Source: Halobacillus litoralis
Lineage (GTDB): Bacteria > Bacillota > Bacilli > Bacillales > Halobacillaceae
Direction of reading: 5' to 3'
Length of the DNA stretch: 64,000 bases
Assembly: GCF_009856415.1 (NCBI RefSeq)
Contig: NZ_WMEZ01000005.1
Coordinates: 1 to 64,000 of the forward strand
The notes under the pieces are model-generated. The model was not told the DNA's origin, made no database searches, and was given only the letters and a program-made list of their open reading frames with translations. The position numbers and the translations under genes were made by a program. This document shows positions 15,889 through 24,283 of the stretch, piece after piece (position 1 is the first letter of the stretch; every line of letters starts with the position of its first letter).

Positions 15889-17073
15889 ATGACGAGAAAG
15901 CTGTACTATGAAGATGCTTACCAGATGGAATTTGATTCGAATGTAATCAGAATAGATGAAGATGAACATGGCTTGTTTGTTGTGCTTGAAGAAACGGCGT
16001 TTTACCCTACAGGAGGCGGGCAGCCGCACGATGAAGGGACATTGAATGGAGTGGCCGTGTTTGGCGTTGAAGAAGTTGAAGGAGAGGTTCGACATTACAT
16101 AGAAGGACACCTTCCTGAAGATACAAAAGAAGTACACGGAAGCGTCAATCCAGTCCGACGGATGGATCACATGCAGCAGCACTGTGGACAACATATCATT
16201 TCGGCTGTTTTCGACGATCAGTTCGATATCCCGACCACGAGTTTTCATTTAGGAAAAGATACAGTGACCATCGATTTGGATACAGAACAGCTATCCGAAG
16301 ATCTTTTGGCAAAGGTGGAGGAGCGGGTAAACCGGATTATTCGTGCCAACTCCCCGGTGGAAACGAAGTGGATGTCTGTGCAGGAAGCGGGTAATTATCC
16401 GCTCCGCAAACCGCTTGCCGTTCTAGGAGACGTTCGCCTAGTCGTCATTCCAGAGGTCGATTACAACGGTTGCGGTGGCACCCATCCTCGTTCGACAGGG
16501 GAAGTCATGGCTGCCAAGTTTCTGGGATGGACAAAAAATAAAAAACAGGTGCGGTTGGAGTTCGTCTGCGGTCATCGTGTCTTGAAAAAGCTTGGTCAGA
16601 AGCACCAGGTGCTGACTGAAATGAAGCGGATCGTTCCAAAGCCGGAACAACAACTTGTCGAAGAAGTCGGAGAACTAATTAAGGCAAGCAAGGAGAAAGA
16701 TAAAAAAATCGCTGAACTGGAGGAACAACTCCTTCACTATGAAGCGCAGGAGATCCTTTCCCTATCCAAGGAACAGGCAGTAATCCAGCGCGTTTTCAAA
16801 AATCGTCCAATCAAGGCGCTCCAGTCTCTTGGGAAAGCTATCACTGAAGAAGCTCCAGAAGCGTATGTAATTCTGATTAGTGAACAAGAAGAACAGTTAC
16901 AGTTTGTGCTTGCTCGCGGAGCGGACATCGATCGTAATATGAACGACATAGCGAAACAAGCGATGCCCCTCATTGAAGGAAAAGGCGGAGGTAAACCGAA
17001 CTTTGTTCAAGGAGGAGGCAGGAGGCTGATGGACGGGCAGTCTTTTGCTGGTCGAATCCAGAATCTATTATAA
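15889..17073 (+). CDS. alaX: Alanyl-tRNA editing protein AlaX-L with DHHA1-type C-terminus
   Basis: A free-standing editing enzyme that hydrolyses mischarged Ser-tRNA(Ala) (and perhaps Gly-tRNA). It is 394 residues, the long form. The zinc site is complete: His94 and His98 in HMQQHCGQH, Cys195 and His199 in NGCGGTHP. The N-terminal FYPTGGGQPHD loop is typical. After a coiled coil (about 255-290) comes a DHHA1-like domain ending with the glycine motif GKGGGKPNFVQGGG, as at the end of AlaRS. GAGGAGG lies 8 bases before the ATG. Monocistronic, with its own promoter and terminator. Confidence 0.9.
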   Translation: MTRKLYYEDAYQMEFDSNVIRIDEDEHGLFVVLEETAFYPTGGGQPHDEGTLNGVAVFGVEEVEGEVRHYIEGHLPEDTKEVHGSVNPVRRMDHMQQHCGQHIISAVFDDQFDIPTTSFHLGKDTVTIDLDTEQLSEDLLAKVEERVNRIIRANSPVETKWMSVQEAGNYPLRKPLAVLGDVRLVVIPEVDYNGCGGTHPRSTGEVMAAKFLGWTKNKKQVRLEFVCGHRVLKKLGQKHQVLTEMKRIVPKPEQQLVEEVGELIKASKEKDKKIAELEEQLLHYEAQEILSLSKEQAVIQRVFKNRPIKALQSLGKAITEEAPEAYVILISEQEEQLQFVLARGADIDRNMNDIAKQAMPLIEGKGGGKPNFVQGGGRRLMDGQSFAGRIQNLL

Positions 17074-17088
17074 CCTGGCCTGCCAGGG

Positions 17089-17128
17089 AAAAAGACAATC
17101 TGTTGGTGGCACAGGTTGTCTTTTTTGT
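17089..17128 (+). terminator. Terminator after alaX
   Basis: AAAGACAATCTGT pairs with ACAGGTTGTCTTT (one wobble) over about 8 bases, then TTTGTTT. Confidence 0.8.
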
Positions 17129-17307
17129 TTGAGACACGTTCTTCGTGAATAACAAGTTTCCTCAAGCGTCTATTTTGCTTATCTGTAATTCGCTTAGGAA
17201 TAATATCGTTCGGTTACACTAACGAGTAGGTGAACATGTTATGATTAGGACTTGAAAGTTTTTCTGAAAATGCTGTAGTGTGAAGGCTATAGTTTGGAGG
17301 TTTATAT

Positions 17308-17826
17308 ATGGATAATAATGATATACTGATTCGACTAAGGTACGCTCTCGATATTAAAGATCAAGATATGATTGAGATTTTTAAGCTGGGCGGAGTCGAT
17401 ATGACGAAAGAAGAAGTTCAAAAGGTCCTCACAAAGTCAGTGGACGAAGATGAAGAGTATGACGATGAAGCTTATGAAGACGAAGATCACATTAAATGCA
17501 CGAACAGCATGCTGGAGTCCTTTTTGAATGGATTCATCACATTCAAGCGAGGACCTCAACCGTCGAAGCCTGGTCAACCGAATAAACCAGATCGTTCGAT
17601 CAAGAATTATTCCAGTGTGAATAATGTCATGCTGAAGAAAGTGAAAATCGCCCTGAAGCTGACGAACGAGGATGTCATTGATATCTTGGAGGCTGCGGAT
17701 GTGAAGATCACTAAAGGGGAATTGAGTGGCTTATTGAGAAAAGAAGGTCATAAAAATTATAGGCAGTTCGGTGATCAATATGCCAGAAACTTCTTAAAAG
17801 GATTAACGATTAAATATAGAGGTTAA
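17308..17826 (+). CDS. DUF1456 (YehS-like) protein
   Basis: A 172-residue cytoplasmic protein made of two similar halves. Repeat 1 is NDILIRLRYALDIKDQDMIEIFKLGGVDMTKEEV (about 4-37). Repeat 2 is NNVMLKKVKIALKLTNEDVIDILEAADVKITKGEL (about 105-139). Each half ends with a LxxFLNGFIxFKRG or ARNFLKGLTIKYRG block. This is the DUF1456/YehS architecture, of unknown function. Residues 45-62 form an acidic linker (DEDEEYDDEAYEDEDH). TTTGGAGG lies 7 bases before the ATG. Monocistronic. Confidence 0.85.
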   Translation: MDNNDILIRLRYALDIKDQDMIEIFKLGGVDMTKEEVQKVLTKSVDEDEEYDDEAYEDEDHIKCTNSMLESFLNGFITFKRGPQPSKPGQPNKPDRSIKNYSSVNNVMLKKVKIALKLTNEDVIDILEAADVKITKGELSGLLRKEGHKNYRQFGDQYARNFLKGLTIKYRG

Positions 17827-17828
17827 AG

Positions 17829-17867
17829 AAAGAGGTCAGACCATTTGCTGGTTCGACCTCTTTTTCA
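17829..17867. terminator. Bidirectional terminator
   Basis: GAGGTCAGACCA pairs with TGGTTCGACCTC over 5 bases, with TTTTTC downstream. It is shared by the DUF1456 gene and the small convergent gene. Confidence 0.82.
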
Positions 17868-17885
17868 TTAGCAATAAGGGTTCAT

Positions 17886-18083
17886 TCAAAATGTCCTTAC
17901 ATGAACGGGATCGATGGTACTTGAGAGCGGATATTTCACTCGGAATTTGCGGTTGATGGCATGGATCAATTCATGCTTTGCTTCTTCAGAGGCGATTTCG
18001 CCTTCTTTTATGTCTTCGTGGTTCATTCTTACTTCAAAGTCAATCTGATGATGCTTATAGTGAACTTTTCCAGATACGACCAT
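17886..18083 (-). CDS. Small hypothetical protein
   Basis: A 65-residue charged protein (core GKVHYKHHQIDFEVRMNHEDIKEGEIASEEAKHELIHAINRKFRVKY, given here as separate strands GKVHYKHHQIDFEVRM and EEAKHELIHAINRKFR) with a beta-beta-alpha-like pattern. I recognise no family. AAAGGAAG lies 8 bases before the ATG at 18083; a GTG at 18089 is the alternative. It shares a bidirectional terminator with the convergent DUF1456 gene, which supports it being expressed. Confidence 0.5.
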   Translation of the reverse strand: MVVSGKVHYKHHQIDFEVRMNHEDIKEGEIASEEAKHELIHAINRKFRVKYPLSSTIDPVHVRTF

Positions 18084-18334
18084 GTGCACATCTTCCTTTT
18101 ACTTATCTTTTGGAAGGGTTATTTTTTCATGACAAGCAGACAAGCTGATGATGTTTACCCTTCGGATTTCGCTATTAAACATCATAATTACGATCATAAA
18201 ATTCCAACCGGTTGAACAATGAGCAGAATCTAGAGTAAGCTGAAAAAGAGGGAAAGATCTTTGCTGCCTGTGTCTATCATCTGTAATGGTTTGAGGTAGT
18301 TTAAAAGAGTAAAGATGCACTGAGGAGTTTATCT

Positions 18335-18724
18335 ATGAAGCAAATGGTAAGAGTATTATTAATCGTGGTCGGGAGTATATCCCTGGTCCTGGGGGTGTTG
18401 GGAATCGTGCTTCCTCTTGTTCCAACGACGCCCTTTTTACTTTTGACAGGGGCTTGTTACGTACGAAGTTCGGATCGTTTGTATAACTGGCTCATGTCGA
18501 ATAAGTGGTTCGGGTCTTATATCAAAAATTACAAAGCTGGCCGTGGAATCCCTGTCCGGGCAAAGGTTTCGCTTCTCATCATGATTTGGTTTTCCTTTCT
18601 GTTTTCAGCTATTTTTATTACATCACATCCGTTGTTGAGAGCTGGTTTCATCTTTGGCGGATTTTTCTTCACGGTCCTTATTCTTAGAACAAAAACCTAC
18701 CATCCTGAAAATGAACCGTCCTAA
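18335..18724 (+). CDS. DUF454 (YbaN-like) inner membrane protein
   Basis: A 129-residue protein with three or four membrane helices. It shows the DUF454 signature: GxxxxxLGVLGIVLPLVPTTPFLLL (about 13-37), then CYVRSSDRLYNWLMSNKWFGSYIKNYKAGRGIPVRAK in the loop (key residues S-x-R-x-x-x-W-L and the G-x-G-I-P end). The function of the family is unknown. GAGGAG lies 7 bases before the ATG. Its terminator is shared with spo0M on the other strand. Confidence 0.85.
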   Translation: MKQMVRVLLIVVGSISLVLGVLGIVLPLVPTTPFLLLTGACYVRSSDRLYNWLMSNKWFGSYIKNYKAGRGIPVRAKVSLLIMIWFSFLFSAIFITSHPLLRAGFIFGGFFFTVLILRTKTYHPENEPS

Positions 18725-18751
18725 ATACAAGCTCTCTTTTTTCGACTGAAC

Positions 18752-18800
18752 TAAAAAAAGCGGATCCTCACTCAAGAATGGAGAGGACCCGCTTTTTTTA
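18752..18800. terminator. Bidirectional terminator
   Basis: AAAAAGCGGATCCTC pairs with GAGGACCCGCTTTTT (one wobble) over 14 bases. It serves the DUF454 gene and spo0M. Confidence 0.85.
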
Positions 18801-19559
18801 CTTTTTATATTGATCGATGGTCTGCTGCAACTTCCGGGAAACTGTCTCTAACGAACCGCTCAGCTCTCGGTCGGTGAACGTCACGTTCGCGCGGCTTTCG
18901 TCCATTTCTAATGCTTCGGCAAACAATCCTCCAAGTCCACGCGCGCGGCGGTCGACTTCAAGCATGACATCGATGCGATCTTCATGTAGGAAGAAAATGG
19001 CTTCCAGTTCATCCAAATAGGAACGGTATTCTCCTCCAGGGGCGAATTCAAATTCCTGTACATATCCGTAGCGCTTGGAGTATTCCATTTCGACTTTCCT
19101 TAAATGGAAACCCAGGTGGCTTTCTAAGGCTTCCAACACTTTGGCGATGTATGGATGTGGTGCGATTTTAATTGGATCACGATCCTCCGGGTCGAGAGCC
19201 ATAGGGATATCGAGGCCTGTTTCGAACCAGATTGGAAGTCTACCGTGAGAAGCGGGGACGTGATAAGGAAGCTGGATGGAGAACGGAATTTCTTTCGTTT
19301 CGCCTTCCTTAATGGTCTCCTGATTTGCGATCGGATACTTTTGCAAGGCCACTTTGTCTTTTACTTTCTTGTCATCCACTTCACGGATGGCTTCGGTCAT
19401 GAGGAAGATATGGATGGAGTCGATGGATTGTTCGACGTCTCCTCCCTGGATGACCACTTTTCCGTGGACGGTTTCACCTGGGATGAATTGATCTTTTTCT
19501 AATTGTGTATCAACTTTGGCAGCGCCTACGCCTACACTTGCTAATAATTTTTTGAACAT
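18798..19559 (-). CDS. spo0M: Spo0M family sporulation-control protein
   Basis: A 253-residue arrestin-like protein. The N-terminal half (MFKKLLASVGVGAAKVDTQL, GETVHGKVVIQGG, IPFSIQLPYHVPASHG) is the two-sandwich Spo0M fold. The C-terminal half has the family block SHLGFHLRKVEMEYSKRYGYVQEFEF and ends in a helix. In B. subtilis Spo0M affects sporulation and septum-related processes. GAAGGAGGAG precedes the ATG. A sigma-W-like promoter lies upstream, in line with the remembered sigma-W control of this gene in B. subtilis. Full length, no anomalies. Confidence 0.92.
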   Translation of the reverse strand: MFKKLLASVGVGAAKVDTQLEKDQFIPGETVHGKVVIQGGDVEQSIDSIHIFLMTEAIREVDDKKVKDKVALQKYPIANQETIKEGETKEIPFSIQLPYHVPASHGRLPIWFETGLDIPMALDPEDRDPIKIAPHPYIAKVLEALESHLGFHLRKVEMEYSKRYGYVQEFEFAPGGEYRSYLDELEAIFFLHEDRIDVMLEVDRRARGLGGLFAEALEMDESRANVTFTDRELSGSLETVSRKLQQTIDQYKK

Positions 19560-19583
19560 GGGATCTCCTCCTTCTCTTGATTA

Positions 19584-19610
19584 TACGAACGAATCGAAGG
19601 AAAAGGTTCA
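19584..19610 (-). promoter_or_regulatory. Sigma-W-like promoter of spo0M
   Basis: On the minus strand TGAACC (19605-19610), 17 bases, then CGTATAAT starting at 19587. The remembered ECF sigma-W pattern is TGAAAC, 16-17 bases, CGTA. Five of six -35 bases match. Confidence 0.45.
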
Positions 19611-19654
19611 AAATTTTAATGAGAAATCTCTTTGACCAAGGGTTGAGCTGTGAA

Positions 19655-20494
19655 TCAGGTGTGCTTCGTGGAACGATGTCTCTCGGCCTTTCGTGAACGC
19701 GTTTCGTTTGAGTTCGTTGTAGAATCCTCAGAGGAACGGCCGGCATACGATCTTTCTTTCACTACATCTGTCTTGTTTTGATGGTCATGTTCTCTCGAAA
19801 CCGCATCATGCCGATCGGAGTGTTCATGTTTTCTCGAAACCGCATCATGCCGATCGGAGTGTTCATGTTCTCTCGAAACCGCATCATGCCGATCAGAGTG
19901 TTCATGGTCTCTCGAAACTGAATCATGACCAGTAGCGTGATCATGGTTCTGATAATGGTTCGGGTACATGGATGAGTTTTCGGTCTTATTGGAAAGGAAT
20001 GTCCGGTAAACTTTGTCTTGTAATTTTTCTGTCGCTTCAACGATGACAATGATTTTTCCGTCTTTCAGATGATTCTCATACTGATGAGCATCTTTCTCAG
20101 ACATGCCTGCTCCAACGAGCGCCCCGACGATTCCGCCGCCACCAGCTCCGACACCTGCTCCTGTAAGAGCGGCAGCGATGGGCCCAGCGGCAGCGATTTG
20201 TCCTATTCCAGGAATGGCGAGAAGTCCTAAGCCTGCAATTAATCCACCAATACCTCCTAGCGCCCCTCCAGATAAAGCCCCTAGTCCTGCTCCTTTTCCA
20301 GCTTTCTTGCCTCGGCTGCTGTGATTAGATGTGACCGATGTATCCATTTCTTCTTCCAGCACGTTCACTTTGCTTTTGTCTCTTGCAAAAACAGAGATGT
20401 CGTTCGATCCATATCCGTGGTGCTGTAAATCCGTAATCGCTTGTTCTGCCTGTCCGACTTTTGAAAAAACACCGCCTATGATTCTTCTATCCAT
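19655..20494 (-). CDS. General stress 17M/YflT-like protein with His/Asp repeat tail
   Basis: A 279-residue protein. Residues 1-45 match the YflT/general-stress-17M start (GGVFSKVGQAEQAITDLQHHGYGSNDISVFAR). Residues 60-125 are a long Gly/Ala-rich hydrophobic stretch with several glycine-zipper helices (GAGLGALSGGALGGIGGL). Residues 126-165 carry MSEKDAHQYENHLKDGKIIVIVEA, seen in the same family. The tail is low complexity, with three near-identical copies of the 13-residue unit HDAVSREHEHSDR and a Ser/Arg-rich end. AAAGGAGG precedes the ATG, and a sigma-B-like promoter lies upstream. Function is unknown beyond general stress; the His-rich repeats could bind metal. Confidence 0.8.
   Translation of the reverse strand: MDRRIIGGVFSKVGQAEQAITDLQHHGYGSNDISVFARDKSKVNVLEEEMDTSVTSNHSSRGKKAGKGAGLGALSGGALGGIGGLIAGLGLLAIPGIGQIAAAGPIAAALTGAGVGAGGGGIVGALVGAGMSEKDAHQYENHLKDGKIIVIVEATEKLQDKVYRTFLSNKTENSSMYPNHYQNHDHATGHDSVSRDHEHSDRHDAVSREHEHSDRHDAVSRKHEHSDRHDAVSREHDHQNKTDVVKERSYAGRSSEDSTTNSNETRSRKAERHRSTKHT
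19793..19930 (-). repeat. 39-bp tandem repeat inside the stress gene
   Basis: Three nearly identical 39-base units start at 19793, 19832 and 19871, and a fourth degenerate unit starts at 19910. Each encodes 13 residues, so changes in copy number stay in frame. Confidence 0.9.
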
Positions 20495-20531
20495 GATGAG
20501 TATCCTCCTTTAATTTTGCATTAGTAGTTTC

Positions 20532-20555
20532 ATACCCGTTCTAGCCACCTGTAAC
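20532..20555 (-). promoter_or_regulatory. Sigma-B-like promoter of the stress gene
   Basis: The minus strand reads GTTACA, 12 bases, then a perfect GGGTAT, against the remembered sigma-B pattern GTTTAA, 12-14 bases, GGGTAT. It lies about 40 bases before the ATG. Confidence 0.6.
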
Positions 20556-20709
20556 CTTTCTCTGGGTAAAATAGTCTCTTAGTTGTGCTTCTGAAAAATA
20601 GGTCTTGCATAGTCCTTGTAAGCGTAAGGCGGTTTTCTTTCTTTCGAATGGGGGAACTTTTAATGTAGAAATATGATTCAATCGAAAAGGCATAGAAAGG
20701 ATGAAGAAA

Positions 20710-21360
20710 ATGAAGGTACTCGTTGTAGGGGCAAATGGCCAAGTGGGGAAACATCTCGTCAAGTTTATCCAGGAAACCGATGGGATGGAAGCCAAAGCGA
20801 TGATCCGCAAAGAAGAACAAGCGTCCTATTTCAAGAAACTCGGGGCAGAAACGGTCTTGGTCGACCTTGAAGATGATACAAACACAATAGCCGAAGCTTA
20901 TCATGGTGTGGATGCCGTTGTATTCACGGCTGGGTCCGGGCCGAATACGGGACCTGATAAGACCGTTCTGATCGATTTGGATGCTGCAGTAAAAACGATA
21001 GAAGCTGCGAAACTAAAAGGCGTGGACCGCTACGTCATGATCAGTTCGTTTGATACGACACGTGAAGCGATCCAGGGTGCTCCTTCGTCATTCGCTCCGT
21101 ATGTCGTAGCGAAACACTACGCGGATGATTGGCTGAGAAGAACGGATTTGGATTATACAATCATCCATCCTGGTATGCTTACCAATGATGAAGGAAGTGG
21201 ACAAGTCGAGGCTGCTGAAACGGTGGAAAGAGGTGAAATTCCGCGAGAAGATGTGGCTCACGTCATCCTGGCTACCTTGGAGAATGAGGCAACCATCGGA
21301 AAAGAGTTTCAGGTCGTTGGTGGTTCGAAAATGGTGAAAGAAGCGATCAAGTCTCTATAA
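20710..21360 (+). CDS. SDR/NmrA-like NAD(P)-binding oxidoreductase
   Basis: A 216-residue atypical short-chain dehydrogenase of the YhfK/NAD(P)H-binding type. It has the dinucleotide motif VLVVGANGQVGKHLV (about 3-17), VVFTAGSG after strand 4, RYVMISSF, YVVAKHYADDWLR (YxxxK-like) and YTIIHPGMLT. It probably acts as a flavin or quinone reductase-like protein, but the substrate is unknown. ATG 20710 is preferred because AAAGGATGA sits about 8 bases upstream; the ATG at 20701 directly abuts that site. Monocistronic. Confidence 0.85.
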   Translation: MKVLVVGANGQVGKHLVKFIQETDGMEAKAMIRKEEQASYFKKLGAETVLVDLEDDTNTIAEAYHGVDAVVFTAGSGPNTGPDKTVLIDLDAAVKTIEAAKLKGVDRYVMISSFDTTREAIQGAPSSFAPYVVAKHYADDWLRRTDLDYTIIHPGMLTNDEGSGQVEAAETVERGEIPREDVAHVILATLENEATIGKEFQVVGGSKMVKEAIKSL

Positions 21361-21381
21361 AAAATGTGTGATCAGATAGAA

Positions 21382-21417
21382 ATGGCAGCCTGCTTATCAT
21401 TCAGGCTGCCTTTCTTA
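21382..21417 (+). terminator. Terminator after the SDR gene
   Basis: AATGGCAGCCT...AGGCTGCC forms an 8-pair stem over a 10-base loop, followed by TTTCTT. Confidence 0.75.
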
Positions 21418-21600
21418 TGTTCTGGAAATATAAAGTCCCAGGTGTGTAAAAAGGATGCTTAGGAGCGATTCCAGCGCATAGGCCAGCTTTAGTAATGTGT
21501 CTATCTATGGTTGAGTAAAAGGGAGAAGGGTAAGGTAACTTAGGTTCTATTTTTAAGAGTAAATCCATTGGTTATTTATATCTCGAAAGGGGTGTATGGG

Positions 21601-23220
21601 GTGACATCTGTTATTGAAACAGACGTACTGATTATCGGAGCAGGACCGGCTGGGTTGATGGCTGCCAATGAATTGCAGAAACGGGAAATGGATTTTATCT
21701 GCCTGGAGCAGCGCTCTAGCCCGTCAGAACTCTCGAAAGCTCTTGGCATCCAGGCGAGGACGCTTGAAATGTTCGAACTCTTAGGCGTCCATCAGGAATT
21801 TTTGAAAAAAGGCTATCCTGGGCCTGGTTCGAAGCTGCATCTCGGAGGGGAAAACCCTTCTGTGGTTGAACTCTATCATATCGATAGTCAATATCCGTAT
21901 CTACTTATTATTCCTCAGAGTGAGACCGAAAGTATATTAGAAGAACACCTTTCCTCATTAGGGGGGAGGATCAACAGGGAACACGAAGTTGTGGAAGTGA
22001 TGGAAACCGATGAGGGGGTATATGTCACTGTGAAACATCACGGCGAGCTTAAGAGATATGTCGCCAAATACCTTCTCGCTTGTGATGGTGCTCATAGTAA
22101 GGTTCGCCAGGATTTGAATGTGCCTTTTGAAGGAGAGGACGAAGGGTATACGTTTTTCCTTGGTGACGTTGACGTTCCTGACCTGAATGAAATTTACATT
22201 AACATGCATCTGAATGAGCGGGGAGCGGTCGCTTTCTTTCCATATAAAGACGGCAGTTACCGCGTGGTTGGAATGAACCGAACCAAACAAGGGTTGCCTC
22301 ACAAAGATGAATTGTCTTTGGAGGATTTGCAAGAAAGCATGAATACAGTTTTATCCGAGCCTTACCAAGTAGAGAACCCCAAATGGCTCTCTTACTTTGG
22401 GACCGCTCATCGGCAGGTGCCCAACTACAGGAAAGGGAAGGTGTTCTTCGTTGGGGATGCGGCGCATATCCATAATCCGATTGGGGGGCAGGGGATGAAT
22501 CTTGGTTTACAGGATGCAGCGAATATTGTCTGGAAGCTGGAGGTGGTGCTTAACGGCTATGCTGATGATTCTTTCCTCGATAGCTACCATCACGAACGGG
22601 CGCCGATTGGACTGGATGTATTGAAAGATACCTCTCGCATGCTTAAAATCATTGAACTCCAAGGCATGCAGGGGAAAATACGGAACTGGACGGGAAAAGC
22701 GGCATTGACGCAGGACTGGGTTCAAAAGAAGATTGCGAACCACTTGTCCAATATCTATAACGAGTATGAAGAGACGTCCAAAAATAAGTCATTGCAAGAT
22801 TCTTCTCTTTCTAAGGAAGCGATACGACCAGGCGAACGGGTCCCGGATCACCTTTTATTCTTTGATGGTTCCAACGATAAAAGTGTGTATCCTTTAATCC
22901 GGACGTATGGATACGTCTGCTTCATTTATATAGACGCACAGGACGAATCATTCATTGATGAAGCGTATTCTTTCTCCCAAAAGGTTGACGAAACGTATGC
23001 AGGCCTCATCAAGGTTTTTCTCGTGGCTAAAGGTGGGACGGTGAGAACGGATGGAGATGAGCTTCCGATCATTTACGACGTGCACCGGCATCTGGGCAAT
23101 AAGCTCGGTATGGAGAAAGGGCACACCCTGCTGATCCGCCCGGATGGTCATGTAGCTTTCCATGAATCATCTTCAGACCTTGAAAAAACACTAGAAAAAG
23201 TTAAACGTTTCTTTAGTTAA
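21601..23220 (+). CDS. FAD-dependent aromatic-ring monooxygenase
   Basis: A 539-residue class A flavoprotein hydroxylase of the PheA/TfdB type, using NAD(P)H and O2 to hydroxylate phenol-like substrates. Motifs in order are DVLIIGAGPAGLMAANEL (FAD, about 7-24), ACDGAHSKVR (DG motif, about 160-169) and FVGDAAHIHNPIGGQGMNLGLQDAANIVWKL (key GD...H-P...G-x-G-x-N, about 282-312). The C-terminal 130 residues form the thioredoxin-like domain of this family. The start is GTG 21601, with AAAGGGG 8 bases upstream; the TTG at 21568 lacks a ribosome site. Monocistronic, substrate unknown. Confidence 0.88.
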   Translation: MTSVIETDVLIIGAGPAGLMAANELQKREMDFICLEQRSSPSELSKALGIQARTLEMFELLGVHQEFLKKGYPGPGSKLHLGGENPSVVELYHIDSQYPYLLIIPQSETESILEEHLSSLGGRINREHEVVEVMETDEGVYVTVKHHGELKRYVAKYLLACDGAHSKVRQDLNVPFEGEDEGYTFFLGDVDVPDLNEIYINMHLNERGAVAFFPYKDGSYRVVGMNRTKQGLPHKDELSLEDLQESMNTVLSEPYQVENPKWLSYFGTAHRQVPNYRKGKVFFVGDAAHIHNPIGGQGMNLGLQDAANIVWKLEVVLNGYADDSFLDSYHHERAPIGLDVLKDTSRMLKIIELQGMQGKIRNWTGKAALTQDWVQKKIANHLSNIYNEYEETSKNKSLQDSSLSKEAIRPGERVPDHLLFFDGSNDKSVYPLIRTYGYVCFIYIDAQDESFIDEAYSFSQKVDETYAGLIKVFLVAKGGTVRTDGDELPIIYDVHRHLGNKLGMEKGHTLLIRPDGHVAFHESSSDLEKTLEKVKRFFS

Positions 23221-23228
23221 GTGATGAG

Positions 23229-23260
23229 AAAATACCGTCTGGTGAGGCGGTATTTTTTTA
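23229..23260 (+). terminator. Terminator after the monooxygenase
   Basis: AAATACCGTCT pairs with AGGCGGTATTT (wobbles) over 4 bases, then T-rich. Confidence 0.75.
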
Positions 23261-23309
23261 TGTCTAATGAAGGGATAGGAAGAAAACTCGTAATATAAGT
23301 TAGAATTTT

Positions 23310-23338
23310 TTTACAATTTAAAAATGGAATGGTAGGAT
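23310..23338 (+). promoter_or_regulatory. Sigma-A-like promoter of the ABC permease pair
   Basis: TTTACA, 17 bases, TAGGAT, about 75 bases before the first permease gene. Confidence 0.4.
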
Positions 23339-23413
23339 ATGATGTAAATCCATTGAGGAGTCTTTATACCTAAACACATACCGTTAAGTTCATATTTTCA
23401 GGAGGAGAGTCTG

Positions 23414-24283
23414 ATGTCTTTATCCTACATATTCCGTGAGGTACTCCGACCTTTTTATTTGTTGGTCGGTATCTTCCTCGTGAGCATCTCCCCGATGTTT
23501 ACCTCCGTTACTGGACTGCAGTGGCCAGGTTTATCAGCAATCAGAGAGGTCGTAGAGAAAATTCTGCGACCGGGTTCCTTGATTTACACCAACCCGACGT
23601 CAGGGGTAGAGCGCGATTTGTTTCCTATCATCTTCAAGCCTTTTTGGAGCTCTCTGTCTGTCATGGGGATCGCACTAATTGTTTCCTTGGCTTCGGCGTT
23701 GTTGCTCAGCATTTTGTTAAAGTTTGCTTCGGGGAAATGGTACAAGGGAATCATGTCGGTCGCCTCGGTTTTCCAAACAATTCCTGATGTCGTTTATGTG
23801 CTTGTTTCACAAATGGTCCTGGTTTGGGTTTACATTCAAACAGGTGTGAAATTTGCCAAGTTTACAGGAACAGGCACAGAAGAAGCCTTATTGGTACCGG
23901 GGCTGGTCCTATCCATCTTGCCTTTCATCTACTTTTTGAAAACCATCCTTGCTATGATGAAGGAAGAAGAAGGGGAACCTTATGTGGATTTAGCGACAAG
24001 CAAAGGTCTCCATAAACTACGGGTCATTTGCGTACATATGCTTAGGAATATGTTGGTCCGTCTTGCCTATCAAAGTAAATTCATTATCAGTTTGATGATC
24101 AGTAACTTGCTGATTGTCGAATATTTATTCAATAACTTTGGTATGACTGTCTTCTTATTGAATTACACTCAGCCTCCTGTGTTTTTTGTGACAGCGATTT
24201 TGTTCTTTCTCCCTATCTATGTAGGTCTGAAAGTCATAGAATGGGTGCTCTACTTAACGACACAGCAGGAGGTATCTCTCTAA
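23414..24283 (+). CDS. ABC transporter permease, peptide/nickel (AppB/DppB) type
   Basis: A 289-residue inner-membrane permease with about six helices. The cytoplasmic coupling loop is EPYVDLATSKGLHKLRVICVHMLRN, the EAA-type motif that docks on the ATPase, here split as EPYVDLATSKGL and the following HMLRN. It belongs to the BPD_transp_1 family of oligopeptide/nickel importers. Its stop is directly followed by the next permease start (TAA ATG), so the two form one operon. No ATP-binding or substrate-binding gene is adjacent. CAGGAGGAG precedes the ATG. Substrate unknown. Confidence 0.82.
   Translation: MSLSYIFREVLRPFYLLVGIFLVSISPMFTSVTGLQWPGLSAIREVVEKILRPGSLIYTNPTSGVERDLFPIIFKPFWSSLSVMGIALIVSLASALLLSILLKFASGKWYKGIMSVASVFQTIPDVVYVLVSQMVLVWVYIQTGVKFAKFTGTGTEEALLVPGLVLSILPFIYFLKTILAMMKEEEGEPYVDLATSKGLHKLRVICVHMLRNMLVRLAYQSKFIISLMISNLLIVEYLFNNFGMTVFLLNYTQPPVFFVTAILFFLPIYVGLKVIEWVLYLTTQQEVSL

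Noticed and set aside
18154-18215. Short frame MTSRQADDVYPSDFAIKHHN... upstream of the DUF454 gene
   Set aside because: Twenty-eight codons, a weak and distant GGAAGGG, and no family; too little support.
19762-20049. Minus-strand frame with repeated MNTPIGMMRFRE units
   Set aside because: It is the alternative-frame translation of the 39-bp repeat inside the stress gene.
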